From Streptomyces sp. ISL-10 (lineage in GTDB: Bacteria > Actinomycetota > Actinomycetes > Streptomycetales > Streptomycetaceae), in assembly GCF_018614575.1 (NCBI RefSeq), contig NZ_JAGGOJ010000003.1:1-64000 (forward strand): a DNA stretch of 64,000 bases. The letters run 5' to 3'. Both the position numbers and the translations under genes were made by a program. A model generated the notes under the pieces. The model had not been told where the DNA came from. It made no database searches and saw nothing but the letters and a program-made list of their open reading frames with translations. This document shows positions 42,624 to 51,148 of this stretch, in pieces (position 1 is the first letter of the stretch; each line of letters opens with the position of its first letter).

Positions 42624-44104
42624 CGCGGTCCTTCGGTCGTGGCGGGGAAGACGATCGTCTTCGAGAAAGACATGTTGCGCGCGGAGGCCAGCACGCCCTC
42701 TCGCCCGTGACCGCTGTGCCCCACGCCTCCGAAGGGGGCCAGCGGATGGTCGTACTGGGGGCCGTCATTGACGATCACGGTCCCGACCGGCAGTTTCTGG
42801 GCCAGGTTCATGGAGCGCTGGAAGTCACGAGTGAAGACGCCTACCTGGAGGCCGCCGGAGTAGAGGGCAGGCAACTCGTCGAGGAGAGCGTCTTCCATGG
42901 CGACGACGGGGGCCACAGGCGCAAGGAACTCCTCGGTGACCAACTGGGCGCCGGGGTCGACGTGGGTGATGACGGTGGGCCAGTACTGCGCACCTCGGTG
43001 CCCTCCGCCCGCCACGACGCGGGCGCCGCCCTGCACCGCCGCGCCCACTGCCGAACGCACCCGCTCCACCGCGGCCGAGTCGATGAGCGTACCGATCCGG
43101 GTGGTGCGCGCGGACGGATCGCCCACCTGCCAGGCGGCGGTCTCTCCGACGAGAAGCTGGGCGAACTCATCGACGACGCTGTCCGCGACCAGGACGCGCT
43201 TGACCCCGCGGCAGGACTGGCCGGCATTGCTGAAGGCGCCTTGTGCGGCCGCACGCGCGGCAGCCGCAAGATCGGCGTCCGCGCAGACCACCAGAGCTCC
43301 CACATCGCCCAGTTCGTAGCAGCCGGGTCGTGGTCCGGCCGCCGCGGCAACGGCCCACGCGCTCCGCTCGCTGCCGGTGAACGCCACGAAACCGATTCCG
43401 GTGTCGGCGAGCAGTGCCTGGGCCACCTCCGGGCCACCGGTCCACAGCGAGATGTACTCCGGCGGGTACCCGGATTCAAGCAGAACCTCAACCGCCAGCA
43501 CGGCGCTGGCACTTGCCCGTTCCGACGGCTTGAGGACGATCGGTGTGCCCGCCAGCATCGCCGGAGCCACTTTGACGATCAGCTGGGCCAGCGGGCGGTT
43601 GTACGGAGTGATCGCCAGGACCCGACGGAAGGGCTGCGGCGTGGTCACCGCCAGCCGGTCACCATCCGGGCCGGACAGCACCGTCGAGGTGCCACCGAAG
43701 TGGGGTACCGCCTCTGCCGCCAGGCTCAGCCAGCGCACCGACCGGTCGACCTCCTTCTCGGCGTCTGTGACGGGCATGCCGATCTCGGCGGAGATGCAGG
43801 TGGCGAGGTCCACGCGTCGGGCCTCGAGCCCCTTGGCGCAGGCGTGCAGGATCCGTGAGCGATCGGCCGCGGCAAGGCCCCTCACCGGCCTTCGCTCCTG
43901 TGAAACCGTTTCCGCCGAAGCATGGCTCACAACGGCGACGAGACGGCCGTCATACGGGCTGCGCACTTCGCGGGCCAACTCACCGTACCGCCAGGCCCCG
44001 TCATGGAAGACGCCCGGCCGGACCGGCTGCGGGGCCTCGGTCGACATCGGACTGCGCCGGCCGGCCGGGGGCAGGTCGTCGGGGTCAAGGGTGACTACGG
44101 GCAT
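42620..44104 (-). CDS. Aldehyde dehydrogenase (NAD(P)+)
   Basis: 494 residues from ATG 44104, preceded by GAGGAA. ITPYNRPLAQL (catalytic Asn), GFVAFTGSERSAW, CYELGDVGALVV (Glu base; GG is replaced by DV) and NAGQSCRGVKRV (nucleophile Cys). The family converts aldehydes to acids; in phosphinothricin-like pathways such enzymes act on phosphonoformaldehyde-type compounds. It overlaps the Zn-ADH by 4 bp, so alcohol to aldehyde to acid is a natural pair. Confidence 0.88.
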   Translation of the reverse strand: MPVVTLDPDDLPPAGRRSPMSTEAPQPVRPGVFHDGAWRYGELAREVRSPYDGRLVAVVSHASAETVSQERRPVRGLAAADRSRILHACAKGLEARRVDLATCISAEIGMPVTDAEKEVDRSVRWLSLAAEAVPHFGGTSTVLSGPDGDRLAVTTPQPFRRVLAITPYNRPLAQLIVKVAPAMLAGTPIVLKPSERASASAVLAVEVLLESGYPPEYISLWTGGPEVAQALLADTGIGFVAFTGSERSAWAVAAAAGPRPGCYELGDVGALVVCADADLAAAARAAAQGAFSNAGQSCRGVKRVLVADSVVDEFAQLLVGETAAWQVGDPSARTTRIGTLIDSAAVERVRSAVGAAVQGGARVVAGGGHRGAQYWPTVITHVDPGAQLVTEEFLAPVAPVVAMEDALLDELPALYSGGLQVGVFTRDFQRSMNLAQKLPVGTVIVNDGPQYDHPLAPFGGVGHSGHGREGVLASARNMSFSKTIVFPATTEGPR

Positions 44105-44236
44105 TGTGTTCCTCACATCATCTGTGCGTGGCACCTCGATCTGCAGGGCCTGCCGACAGGTCTCGGACAGGGCTTCGCGAAGCAAGGTCGCGTGCCGCCA
44201 CTTCGCTCGCCGGAGCCCGGTCGACGGGCCCGCCGG

Positions 44237-45085
44237 TCACTCGAACGTGTGCTCCGGCCCCGGGAAGGCGCCGCTGTGGACGTCGGCGCTGAGCTCCCGG
44301 ACCGCACGGTCGAGGACCCCGGCCACGTCGGCGTACCGCTTCACGAACCTGAGCGGCCGACCCGTCCGAAGGCCGGCCACGTCCTGCCAGATCACGACCT
44401 GGGCGTCGCACTCGACGCCGGCGCCGATGCCGATGGTCGGAATCGGCAGCTCGGCGGTCAGCCGCTTCGCCAGGTACGCGGGGACCATTTCGAGCACCAC
44501 GGCGAACGCTCCGGCTTCGGCCACGGCCCGGGCGTCGGCGAGCAGTGCGTCGGCGCCCTCGTCTCGTCCCTGGACCTTGTAGCCGCCCAGTTGGTGCTCG
44601 CTCTGCGGAGTGAAGCCGATGTGCGCCATCACGGGGATGCCCGCTCGGACGAGTCGTGAGATCTGTGGCGCCACGTCGCGGCCGCCCTCCAGCTTGACGG
44701 CCTGACAGCCGCCCTCCTTCAGGAAGCGGACGGCTGTCTTCAGTGCTTGCTTCCCGCCCGCCTCGTAGGAGCCGAAAGGCAGGTCGGCAACGACCAGAGA
44801 ACGCTGTGCGGAGCGCGCCACGGCCCTCACCAGGGGCAGGAGCTCATCCACCGTCACCGGAATCGTCGTGGCGTGGCCGAACACGTTGTTGGCGGCCGAG
44901 TCCCCGACCAACAGCACTGGTACGCCCGCGGCATCGAAGATTCCGGCGGTGTACTGGTCGTAGCTGGTGAGCATGACCCAACGATGGCCAACGGCCTTTG
45001 CCGCCAGCAGGTGTGTCGTACGCACCTGGCCTTTGGCCGGCCACGCGAATGTGGGAGGGGTCTCTTCAACTGGGCTTTCAGGCAT
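44237..45085 (-). CDS. panB: Ketopantoate hydroxymethyltransferase
   Basis: 282 residues from ATG 45085 after AGAGGAAG. Transfers a one-carbon unit from methylene-THF to 2-ketoisovalerate. Motifs: [33 protein letters not shown] (Mg2+/substrate Asp), [18 protein letters not shown] and VLEMVP (catalytic Glu). It is the first gene of the ten-gene operon. With panC in the same operon and panE at 10478 it completes ketoisovalerate to pantothenate apart from the beta-alanine supply. Confidence 0.93.
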   Translation of the reverse strand: MPESPVEETPPTFAWPAKGQVRTTHLLAAKAVGHRWVMLTSYDQYTAGIFDAAGVPVLLVGDSAANNVFGHATTIPVTVDELLPLVRAVARSAQRSLVVADLPFGSYEAGGKQALKTAVRFLKEGGCQAVKLEGGRDVAPQISRLVRAGIPVMAHIGFTPQSEHQLGGYKVQGRDEGADALLADARAVAEAGAFAVVLEMVPAYLAKRLTAELPIPTIGIGAGVECDAQVVIWQDVAGLRTGRPLRFVKRYADVAGVLDRAVRELSADVHSGAFPGPEHTFE

Positions 45086-45405
45086 GGTACTTCCTCTGAA
45101 ACGTCTCTCAGCCCGATCCGAGCAGGTGTGTCCGTTTCCCGGCGAACGTTGCCCGAGTCGGGTGCCCCTGCTACTCCAGACCATGATCGTTGATCATTTT
45201 CCGATCATAACCAAGCCATTGTTCGGCTACAACCGGCCCGCCGTCGAAGGGTTTTGGCCGACGGCAATGCCGGGAGGGGTTCAGTGGATCGGCGTACGCC
45301 CGGATGTCGGCCCCAGGCGATCGCAAGGGTATGAGGCAGAACGACTGGAGTAACGAACGAAAAGAGGCCGGCTCTGCCGTCCGGAGCCGGCATCGAGGCC
45401 GCTGA

Positions 45406-45660
45406 TTACATCCGAGCCGCACATCGCATTGACGGTCGCATGCCCCGCTCCGGCGGAACGCTAGCAGCACTAGGGAGGCCTCCGCAATTGATTTCGAATG
45501 GAACGAGGCCGCCCGGCGCTCCCCGAGCCGGAGTGAAGAACAGAACATCACCTTCGCCGACCAAAGCGAAGCAATTCGGACATCTCCCTTGTCCTGTGAC
45601 GCACGTTACTGCACGGTGCGACGGGACCTGATGCACTGTGGGCTGGAGGTTCGTGAGCAA
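45406..45660 (-). CDS. Possible small Cys-pair protein
   Basis: 84 residues with one RCPNCF Cys pair and a conserved-looking stretch LFFTPARGAPGG. Codon bias is weaker than in the neighbours and there is no clear ribosome-binding site. It is either a small unknown protein or chance coding. I do not recognise it. Confidence 0.25.
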   Translation of the reverse strand: MLTNLQPTVHQVPSHRAVTCVTGQGRCPNCFALVGEGDVLFFTPARGAPGGLVPFEINCGGLPSAASVPPERGMRPSMRCAARM

Positions 45661-46001
45661 CTAGACGACACTGGAGCCGAGTTGAGAGCATCCGTCGACC
45701 AACTGGCACAACACGTGGCGGATGCCTCGGATCTCTCCGAATGAACCCATCACCAACTCTCCGAAATTACCCTTGAGATCACCTCAGAGCTCCGCCGCGA
45801 TCACGCCACAGCCACTACCGTCCCGTATTCACAGAGCTTTCATTCGGCGGCCGGCCGGCGGGTCACGTCGAAATTTCCAGGGGATGTATTCGCCTCTGAA
45901 GCCGACATGGCGCCGGGTGGATGCTTTGCGGATGGATACAGCATTCCATGGCGACCCTCGATGGCCGGCTTTCTGTCTGCATCCATTTCGGTCTTTCATG
46001 T

Positions 46002-46050
46002 CCATGCTTCGAGAGGCAGGAACCATGGCCATGCTTCGAGAGGCAGGAAC
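46002..46050 (+). repeat. Two copies of a 22-bp direct repeat
   Basis: CCATGCTTCGAGAGGCAGG plus AAC occurs at 46002-46023 and 46029-46050, a 27-bp period, about 45 bp before the MFS gene start. Confidence 0.85.
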
Positions 46051-46094
46051 AGGGCGCAGCGCATTTCTTCGATCCATGTAGTTCAGGGGTGGCA

Positions 46095-47345
46095 ATGGCT
46101 CGCACCGAGCTGAGCGGAAAATCGCGGCACGTCAAGACCAGGAGTACGGGGGTGTTCTGGCGCTACTGGACCGCTTCTACGGCCAGCAGTATCGGCGACG
46201 CGGTCACCACCGTCGCGCTGCCATTGGTAGCCATCGAGACGCTCCACGCCACCCCCTTCGAGGTCAGCCTCCTGCCGGCGGCCCGCTTCATCGCCTGGCT
46301 TGTGATCGGGCTGCCCGCCGGGGTCATCGTCCAGCGACTCCCCTTGCGTGGCGCCCAGATCGCCATGGACCTCATCCGGGCAGCCGCCGTGGCATGGGTA
46401 CCAGTCGCCGCGCTACTGGGGATCCTCCACCTGTGGCAACTGATCGTCGTTACCCTGGTGATCGGTCTGGCCGGTGTGGTGTTCGACGTCGGCAACGCCA
46501 GCTTCCTCCCCTCGATCGTGAGCAAGGAGGAGTTGACTGCGCGCAACAGTTTGTTGTCGGGTTCCAGCGCGGTGACTCAGCTCGGCGGTCCGTCGCTCGG
46601 CGGCGTGCTCGTCCAGTTCTGCGGCGCCGCAGCCAGCCTGCTGGTCGACGCCGTCAGCTACCTCGTCTCGGCAGTCACACTGTGGACCATGCCACGCCCG
46701 AGGGAACGGCAGGCTGCCGGGGCAGCCGGATCCACCTGGTCTTTGATCAAAGAGGGATGGCGCTACGTCACCCGTCACAAGGTGATCGGACCGTGCGTCG
46801 TCGCCGCAACACTGGTGAACTTCGTCTGCGGGGCACTGATTGCCCTCACACCTGTGTTCCTGGTACGCACGCTCGGCGCTCCGGTGAGCCTGGTCGGCGT
46901 GCTCTTCGCAACCGAGGGCCTGGGCAGTCTTCTCGGCGCAGCACTGACGACCCGACTCGCCGACCGATTCGGCAGCGCCAGAGCGATCCGATGGGCAACA
47001 CTCCTGTCAGCAACGGCGGTCGTGCTTCTGCCGCTGAGCTTCGCGGGGCCGGGGCTGATCCTGTTCGGCCTGGGGAACGCGACCTTCACCGTCGGCGTCG
47101 TCGTCCTGAGCATCCTCACCCGCACGCATCGACAGAGCGTGACACCGCCGGAGCTGCTCCCCCGGGTGATGGCCACCGTCCGCTTCATCTCATGGGGCGC
47201 AGTGCCGATCGGGGCCCTGGTCGCAGGTACCGTGGCCACGTGGGCAGGCGCCCGCGAGGCCCTCTGGCTGGTCAGTGCCATCGCCTTTCTGACGCCGCTG
47301 GCACTTTGGACAAGTTCGGTCCGACGACTCCGTACGCTCGCCTGA
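46095..47345 (+). CDS. MFS efflux transporter
   Basis: 416 residues, 12 predicted helices, of the enterobactin/multidrug exporter-type MFS group (VFWRYWTASTASSIGDAVT start; LPAGVIVQRLPLRGAQIAMD loop; RLADRFGSARAIRW in the second half). ATG 46095 with a weak GGGGTGG. It may be a second exporter for the cluster, since it sits just outside panB, or an unrelated pump. Confidence 0.85.
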   Translation: MARTELSGKSRHVKTRSTGVFWRYWTASTASSIGDAVTTVALPLVAIETLHATPFEVSLLPAARFIAWLVIGLPAGVIVQRLPLRGAQIAMDLIRAAAVAWVPVAALLGILHLWQLIVVTLVIGLAGVVFDVGNASFLPSIVSKEELTARNSLLSGSSAVTQLGGPSLGGVLVQFCGAAASLLVDAVSYLVSAVTLWTMPRPRERQAAGAAGSTWSLIKEGWRYVTRHKVIGPCVVAATLVNFVCGALIALTPVFLVRTLGAPVSLVGVLFATEGLGSLLGAALTTRLADRFGSARAIRWATLLSATAVVLLPLSFAGPGLILFGLGNATFTVGVVVLSILTRTHRQSVTPPELLPRVMATVRFISWGAVPIGALVAGTVATWAGAREALWLVSAIAFLTPLALWTSSVRRLRTLA

Positions 47346-47362
47346 CCCGCAGCCGACGTGTG

Positions 47363-47712
47363 TCAGCAACGGGACACCAATGAAAGCCTGCATGAGGTCT
47401 GGTCGAAGTTCGGGCCGAGGGCTGCGGACCGTCTCGGGATCCGTGGTGTGTCGATCCTCGGACGGTGCGGGTCGGCGGTGTCGACGGCGTAGTAGCGGCC
47501 CCGGACGGCATCGGTCGCCTGGAGGCCCGAGTCGTCCGACCACGCTCCGGTGAGCAGGACGGCCCCTGCCCCAGAGCGAAGCCGATTCCGAGCAGTATCC
47601 CCTCGTGGGCGAAGGGCGGAAGGTAGGGGACGGCGGCATGGGCGGCGGCGGACAACGCCACCGTGGCCAGGGCCAATTGCAGGCCCGCGTGCACCTTGAA
47701 GCTCTTTCTCAC
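47363..47712 (-). pseudogene. Small membrane protein, one-base frameshift
   Basis: GTG 47712 (GGGGGATG upstream) opens a hydrophobic start (VRKSFKVHAGLQLALATVALSAAAHAAVPYL in two segments). At the GGGG run near 47570-47574 the frame breaks. One added G gives AVLLTGAWSDDSGLQATD, then GRYYAVDTADPHRP, and a stop at 47363. I do not recognise the family. Either a recent frameshift or a base-calling error. Confidence 0.5.
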
Positions 47713-47737
47713 ACCATCCCCCTGTCGGACTCGTGGT

Positions 47738-49162
47738 TCAGTCCGTGATCTCGACCGGCGCACTGGGGGCGGTCGGCGCGGGCCCGTGCGACGTGTTCTT
47801 CCGGGTGATCTGCTGGAGGAGGGCGGTGAGGTCGACTCCGGTGGTGGAGGAGAGGAGTTCCATGCCCTGGGCGACGTTGTCGGTCACGGTACGGGTCAAC
47901 TGGCTCGCTCCGTCGGTGGAGATGACGGTCATCTTGTCGACGGCGGCAAGGGGTTCGGCGGCCTTGGCGACGACCTGGGGCAGGACCTCGACGAGCATCT
48001 GGAGGACGGCGGCGTCGCCGTACCGGGCAAAGGCGTCGGCCTTCTTCTGCATGGCCTCGGCCTCGGCTGCACCCCTGGCCCCGATGGCGGCGGCCTGGGC
48101 CTCGCCCTCGATGCGTACGGCCTCGGCGAGGGCCGCGCGCTGGGCCTTCTCGCCCTCACCGGTCAGCCGGGCCCGCTCGGCGGCTGCCTCGGCCTCCTTG
48201 ACCAGGGCGATACGACGGGACTCGGCCTCCTGCTCGGCCTGGTAGCGGGCTGCGTCGGCAGGCTTGCGTACCTGGGTGTCGAGCTGACGGTCGGTCAGCG
48301 CGGCCTGGCGTTCGGCGACCTTCTCCTGCTCGATGAGGATGTCCTGCCGGCGGGCGGCCTCGGCGAGCGGGCCGGCCGCATTCGCCTGGGCGGCTGCTTC
48401 GTCGGTCTGTGCCTTGATCTCTGCCTGCTTCAGGTAGAGGGTCCGCTGCGCGATCGCGATCTCCTCCTCCGCCTTGAGCCGGGCCTGCTCCGCCGCCCGC
48501 CGGGCGACCGCCTCGGCGATGTCGGCCTCCTGCTTGGCGCGGGCGGCCTCGGGCCGGCCCAGGTCCTGAAGGTACGAGCCCTCGGTGGTGATGTCCTGGA
48601 TCTGGAAGGCGTCCAGGACCAGACCCTGCCCGGAGAGGCTGGCCTCGGCCTCCTCGGCGACCTGCCCGGCGAACGCGGCCCGGTCTCGGATGATGTCCTC
48701 GACCGACATCCGGCCCACGATGGACCTCAGGGCGCCGGACAGCACCTCCTGGGTGAATCCGACGATGCCGTCCTGCTGCATGAGGAAACGCTGGGCCGCG
48801 GCTCGGATGGAGTCCTCGTTCCCGCCGACCTTGACGATCGCGACGCCCTCCAGGTTCGCCTTCACGCCCCGCAGGGTGACGGTGCCCCGGACGGCGACGG
48901 GGATGTGCCGGCTGGACAGGTCGAGGGTGAACTTCTGCTGCACGAAGGGGACGACGAACACACCGCCGCCGACCACGACCTTCTGGCCGCTGTTGTCCGT
49001 GTACACCCGCCCGGTGTCGGGGTCGGTGGCCTTCTTGCCCCGTCGGCCGGTGATGATGAACGCCTCGCTCGGCCCGGCGACCTTGTAGCGGGTGATGACG
49101 ACGAGGCCGAGCAGGATGCCGAGTACGACGATGCCCACCACAGCGGTGAGGACAGGGCTCAT
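47738..49162 (-). CDS. Flotillin-like SPFH/band-7 protein
   Basis: 474 residues from ATG 49162 (AAGGGA 8 bp upstream; ATG 49171 is too close to it). An N-terminal membrane segment (VLTAVVGIVVLGILLGLVV), an SPFH domain (PSEAFIITGRRG, FTLDLSSRHIPV, GFTQEVLSGALRS) and a long Ala/Glu-rich coiled coil (about residues 200-390) ending in EVLPQVVAKAAEPLAAVDK. Flotillins organise membrane microdomains and are often paired with NfeD proteins, as here. Confidence 0.92.
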   Translation of the reverse strand: MSPVLTAVVGIVVLGILLGLVVITRYKVAGPSEAFIITGRRGKKATDPDTGRVYTDNSGQKVVVGGGVFVVPFVQQKFTLDLSSRHIPVAVRGTVTLRGVKANLEGVAIVKVGGNEDSIRAAAQRFLMQQDGIVGFTQEVLSGALRSIVGRMSVEDIIRDRAAFAGQVAEEAEASLSGQGLVLDAFQIQDITTEGSYLQDLGRPEAARAKQEADIAEAVARRAAEQARLKAEEEIAIAQRTLYLKQAEIKAQTDEAAAQANAAGPLAEAARRQDILIEQEKVAERQAALTDRQLDTQVRKPADAARYQAEQEAESRRIALVKEAEAAAERARLTGEGEKAQRAALAEAVRIEGEAQAAAIGARGAAEAEAMQKKADAFARYGDAAVLQMLVEVLPQVVAKAAEPLAAVDKMTVISTDGASQLTRTVTDNVAQGMELLSSTTGVDLTALLQQITRKNTSHGPAPTAPSAPVEITD

Positions 49163-49215
49163 GACGCACATCCCTTGAGAGTGGAGCCGAAAAATTCGAT
49201 GGGGTGGAAGAGCGG

Positions 49216-49722
49216 TCAGCGCTCGACGGGGCGCACGACGACGGACGTGGGGGAGAGCACCGACTCGACCCAGACCTCGACGCCACGCGGAAGTGGGCCG
49301 GACGCCTTCGCCGCGTACTTCACCGGCTGCCCGCCCAGGTACAGCAGAACTTCGCCGTAGCCGTCCCCCGGAATGGCGGTGACGACCGAACCCGAAGTGC
49401 CGGTCAGGTCATCGCCCCTCGGTGCGGGCACGGCACCGTCGCGCATCAACGCCCGGCTGAACATCCATGTCAGCCAGGCCACGACGACCCCCGCGGCCAT
49501 GCCCGCACCGGTGGCGACCCCCGCCCCCGTACCGGTGGTGCCGAGAACGATCGCTCCCGTGAAACCGAGCGCGGAAACGAACCCGGCGATCACCGGCAAT
49601 GACAGAAACCCGTCCAGCCCCCCGCCGAGTCCGTCGAGGACGCCCTCAAGCACCCCGTCGAAGACCAGGCTCAGGACGAGAAGCACGAGCCCGCCGATGC
49701 CGAGACCGAGAAACCACGTCAT
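49216..49722 (-). CDS. NfeD-like membrane protein, flotillin partner
   Basis: 168 residues from ATG 49722. Three or four hydrophobic segments (LGIGGLVLLVLSLVFDG, PVIAGFVSALGFTGAIVLG, AAGVVVAWLTWMF), then a small OB-like C-terminal domain (LTGTSGSVVTAIPGDGYGEVLLYLGGQ...WVESVLSPTSVVV) typical of NfeD. It is upstream of and co-oriented with the flotillin gene, separated by about 50 bp. Confidence 0.85.
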   Translation of the reverse strand: MTWFLGLGIGGLVLLVLSLVFDGVLEGVLDGLGGGLDGFLSLPVIAGFVSALGFTGAIVLGTTGTGAGVATGAGMAAGVVVAWLTWMFSRALMRDGAVPAPRGDDLTGTSGSVVTAIPGDGYGEVLLYLGGQPVKYAAKASGPLPRGVEVWVESVLSPTSVVVRPVER

Positions 49723-50071
49723 GCCCCTGTCTCTTCGGCCGCTGTGCGCTGTCTGCCGCCGGGAGAATCGTTCCACCGATCCCCGCTTCGGTTCACTGCC
49801 GGAGTCCGGCAGTCTTTCGCCGAGGCCGTTGCCTTCCTGGTGCCGAGCGTCGCCCTCCTCGTCGGCCGGCGTCCCGGACGACTCCTCTGGAACCGTGCAC
49901 GGAGCCATTGCTCGGAGCAGCCGGGTTTCCCTGTACGCGGCGGTGCTGATGGACGAAGTGCCGTGCCTGCTCGGTGCGTCGGGCGACGCGCGTGCCGTCT
50001 GCTCCTACGTCGCCCTCGACGTCGTCGTGGTGTGCGTCGTACTCGTGGTCCTCTACGACTCCGGTGCGCGC
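49723..50071. other. Intergenic region, nothing recognised
   Basis: 349 bp between the NfeD gene and a small membrane-protein gene. The short frames present have no protein-like character. Confidence 0.5.
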
Positions 50072-50467
50072 CTACGGCGTCAGTCGCCGGTAGGCGGCCC
50101 GGGCGTGGGCGAGCCGGGCAAGGACGGTTCCTGTGCCCGCAGCGGCCAGGAGGCAGACGAGGCGGCCGAGGTCGTACGCGGTCTCCCAGGTGAGCACGCC
50201 GATGGGGGCGGTGGCGAAGGTGTTGAGGACGAGCCAGCAGAGCAGAGCTGTTCCGGGTGCCGCGGTGAGGCGCGCTCCCGTGCTGACGAGGGCGACGATG
50301 AGGGAGAGGGCGACCAGGTCGAGAGTGGGGTCGCCCTGTTCTGCGAGGAGGTTGAAGGCGGTGACCAGGGCGAAGGCGGTGATGGCCGTGACGGCCCAGA
50401 TGATCGAGGTGGCGGCCGGGGTGGGCACGGGACGGATGCCGGAGCTGATCCGCTTCCACACGAGCAT
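50072..50467 (-). CDS. Small integral membrane protein, function unknown
   Basis: 131 residues with four hydrophobic segments (SIIWAVTAITAFALVTAF, LVALSLIVALVSTGARL, ALLCWLVLNTFATAPIGVL, LVCLLAAAGTGTVLARL). The pattern recalls the membrane part of DUF4118-type sensor proteins but no kinase follows. ATG 50467. Confidence 0.6.
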   Translation of the reverse strand: MLVWKRISSGIRPVPTPAATSIIWAVTAITAFALVTAFNLLAEQGDPTLDLVALSLIVALVSTGARLTAAPGTALLCWLVLNTFATAPIGVLTWETAYDLGRLVCLLAAAGTGTVLARLAHARAAYRRLTP

Positions 50468-50656
50468 GCAGAGCCTCCTTCACGCGGTTCCCGCCCTCCT
50501 GCGGTCGAACCGACTGCCGCCGTCGTCACTGTAACGGGGCGCACAAAGCATGCAGTTCGCCATGAATTGGGTGTTTCCGTCTGCCAGTAGGGTTGCCGCT
50601 GAGCAGGGACCGCGTTCCCGCCACTGCCGTTTCGCCACACAGTCTGGGGGCCTTCT

Positions 50657-51142
50657 GTGCCGGTTCCACGTACGAGCAGTACTCCGCTACCGGGGATCGG
50701 GGTCCGTTACGACCTCACCACGCGCGAGCACCGTCGCCTTTCGGTGATCGCGCACCGCGACGGCAGCCGGACGCTGAACGCCTACCGCAGGGACGATCCC
50801 GACGAGTGCGCGCTGTCGGCGAAGCTGACGGCAGGGGAGGCCGAGGCGCTGATCGACGCGCTGATGCCGGCGCACCACAGCTCCAGCCTGCTGTCGACCA
50901 CGGACCTGGGGCTGGTCGCCGAGCGGATCGAACTCTCCGCGCAGTCCCACTGGAACGGGCGGGTGCTGGGCGAGACCCGGATGCGCACGGAGACGGGTGC
51001 GTCCATCGTCGCCGTACTTCGGCGGGCCGGGGCGATCCCGTCGCCGACGCCGGACTTCCGGCTGGCGGGCGGGGACACCCTCATCGTGATCGGCACGCGC
51101 GAAGGCGTCGAGGCCGCCGCCGCGATCCTCGGCAGGGAGTGA
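50657..51142 (+). CDS. TrkA-C-domain regulatory subunit of a cation:proton antiporter (KhtT-like)
   Basis: 161 residues from GTG 50657 after GGGGG. The C-terminal half is a TrkA-C/RCK-C ligand-binding domain (GRVLGETRMRTETGASIVAVLRR...GDTLIVIGTREGVEAA). It precedes the antiporter gene by 6 bp, as in KhtTU systems that expel K+ or other cations in response to nucleotides and pH. Confidence 0.87.
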   Translation: MPVPRTSSTPLPGIGVRYDLTTREHRRLSVIAHRDGSRTLNAYRRDDPDECALSAKLTAGEAEALIDALMPAHHSSSLLSTTDLGLVAERIELSAQSHWNGRVLGETRMRTETGASIVAVLRRAGAIPSPTPDFRLAGGDTLIVIGTREGVEAAAAILGRE

Positions 51143-51148
51143 GCACGG

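Larger units (their letters stand above)
45086..46094. promoter_or_regulatory. Long intergenic region right of the pan operon
   Basis: About 1 kb of relatively AT-rich DNA. It contains the leftward promoter of panB, a hairpin (GCCGGCTC 45367-45374 with GAGCCGGC 45384-45391), a doubtful small ORF at 45406-45660 and a short tandem repeat at 46002-46050. It probably marks the right boundary of the cluster. Confidence 0.5.

Noticed and set aside
47663..49360. Long plus-strand open frame opposite the flotillin gene
   Set aside because: Low-complexity Gly/Leu/Asp composition typical of antisense reading of an Ala/Glu-rich coiled coil.
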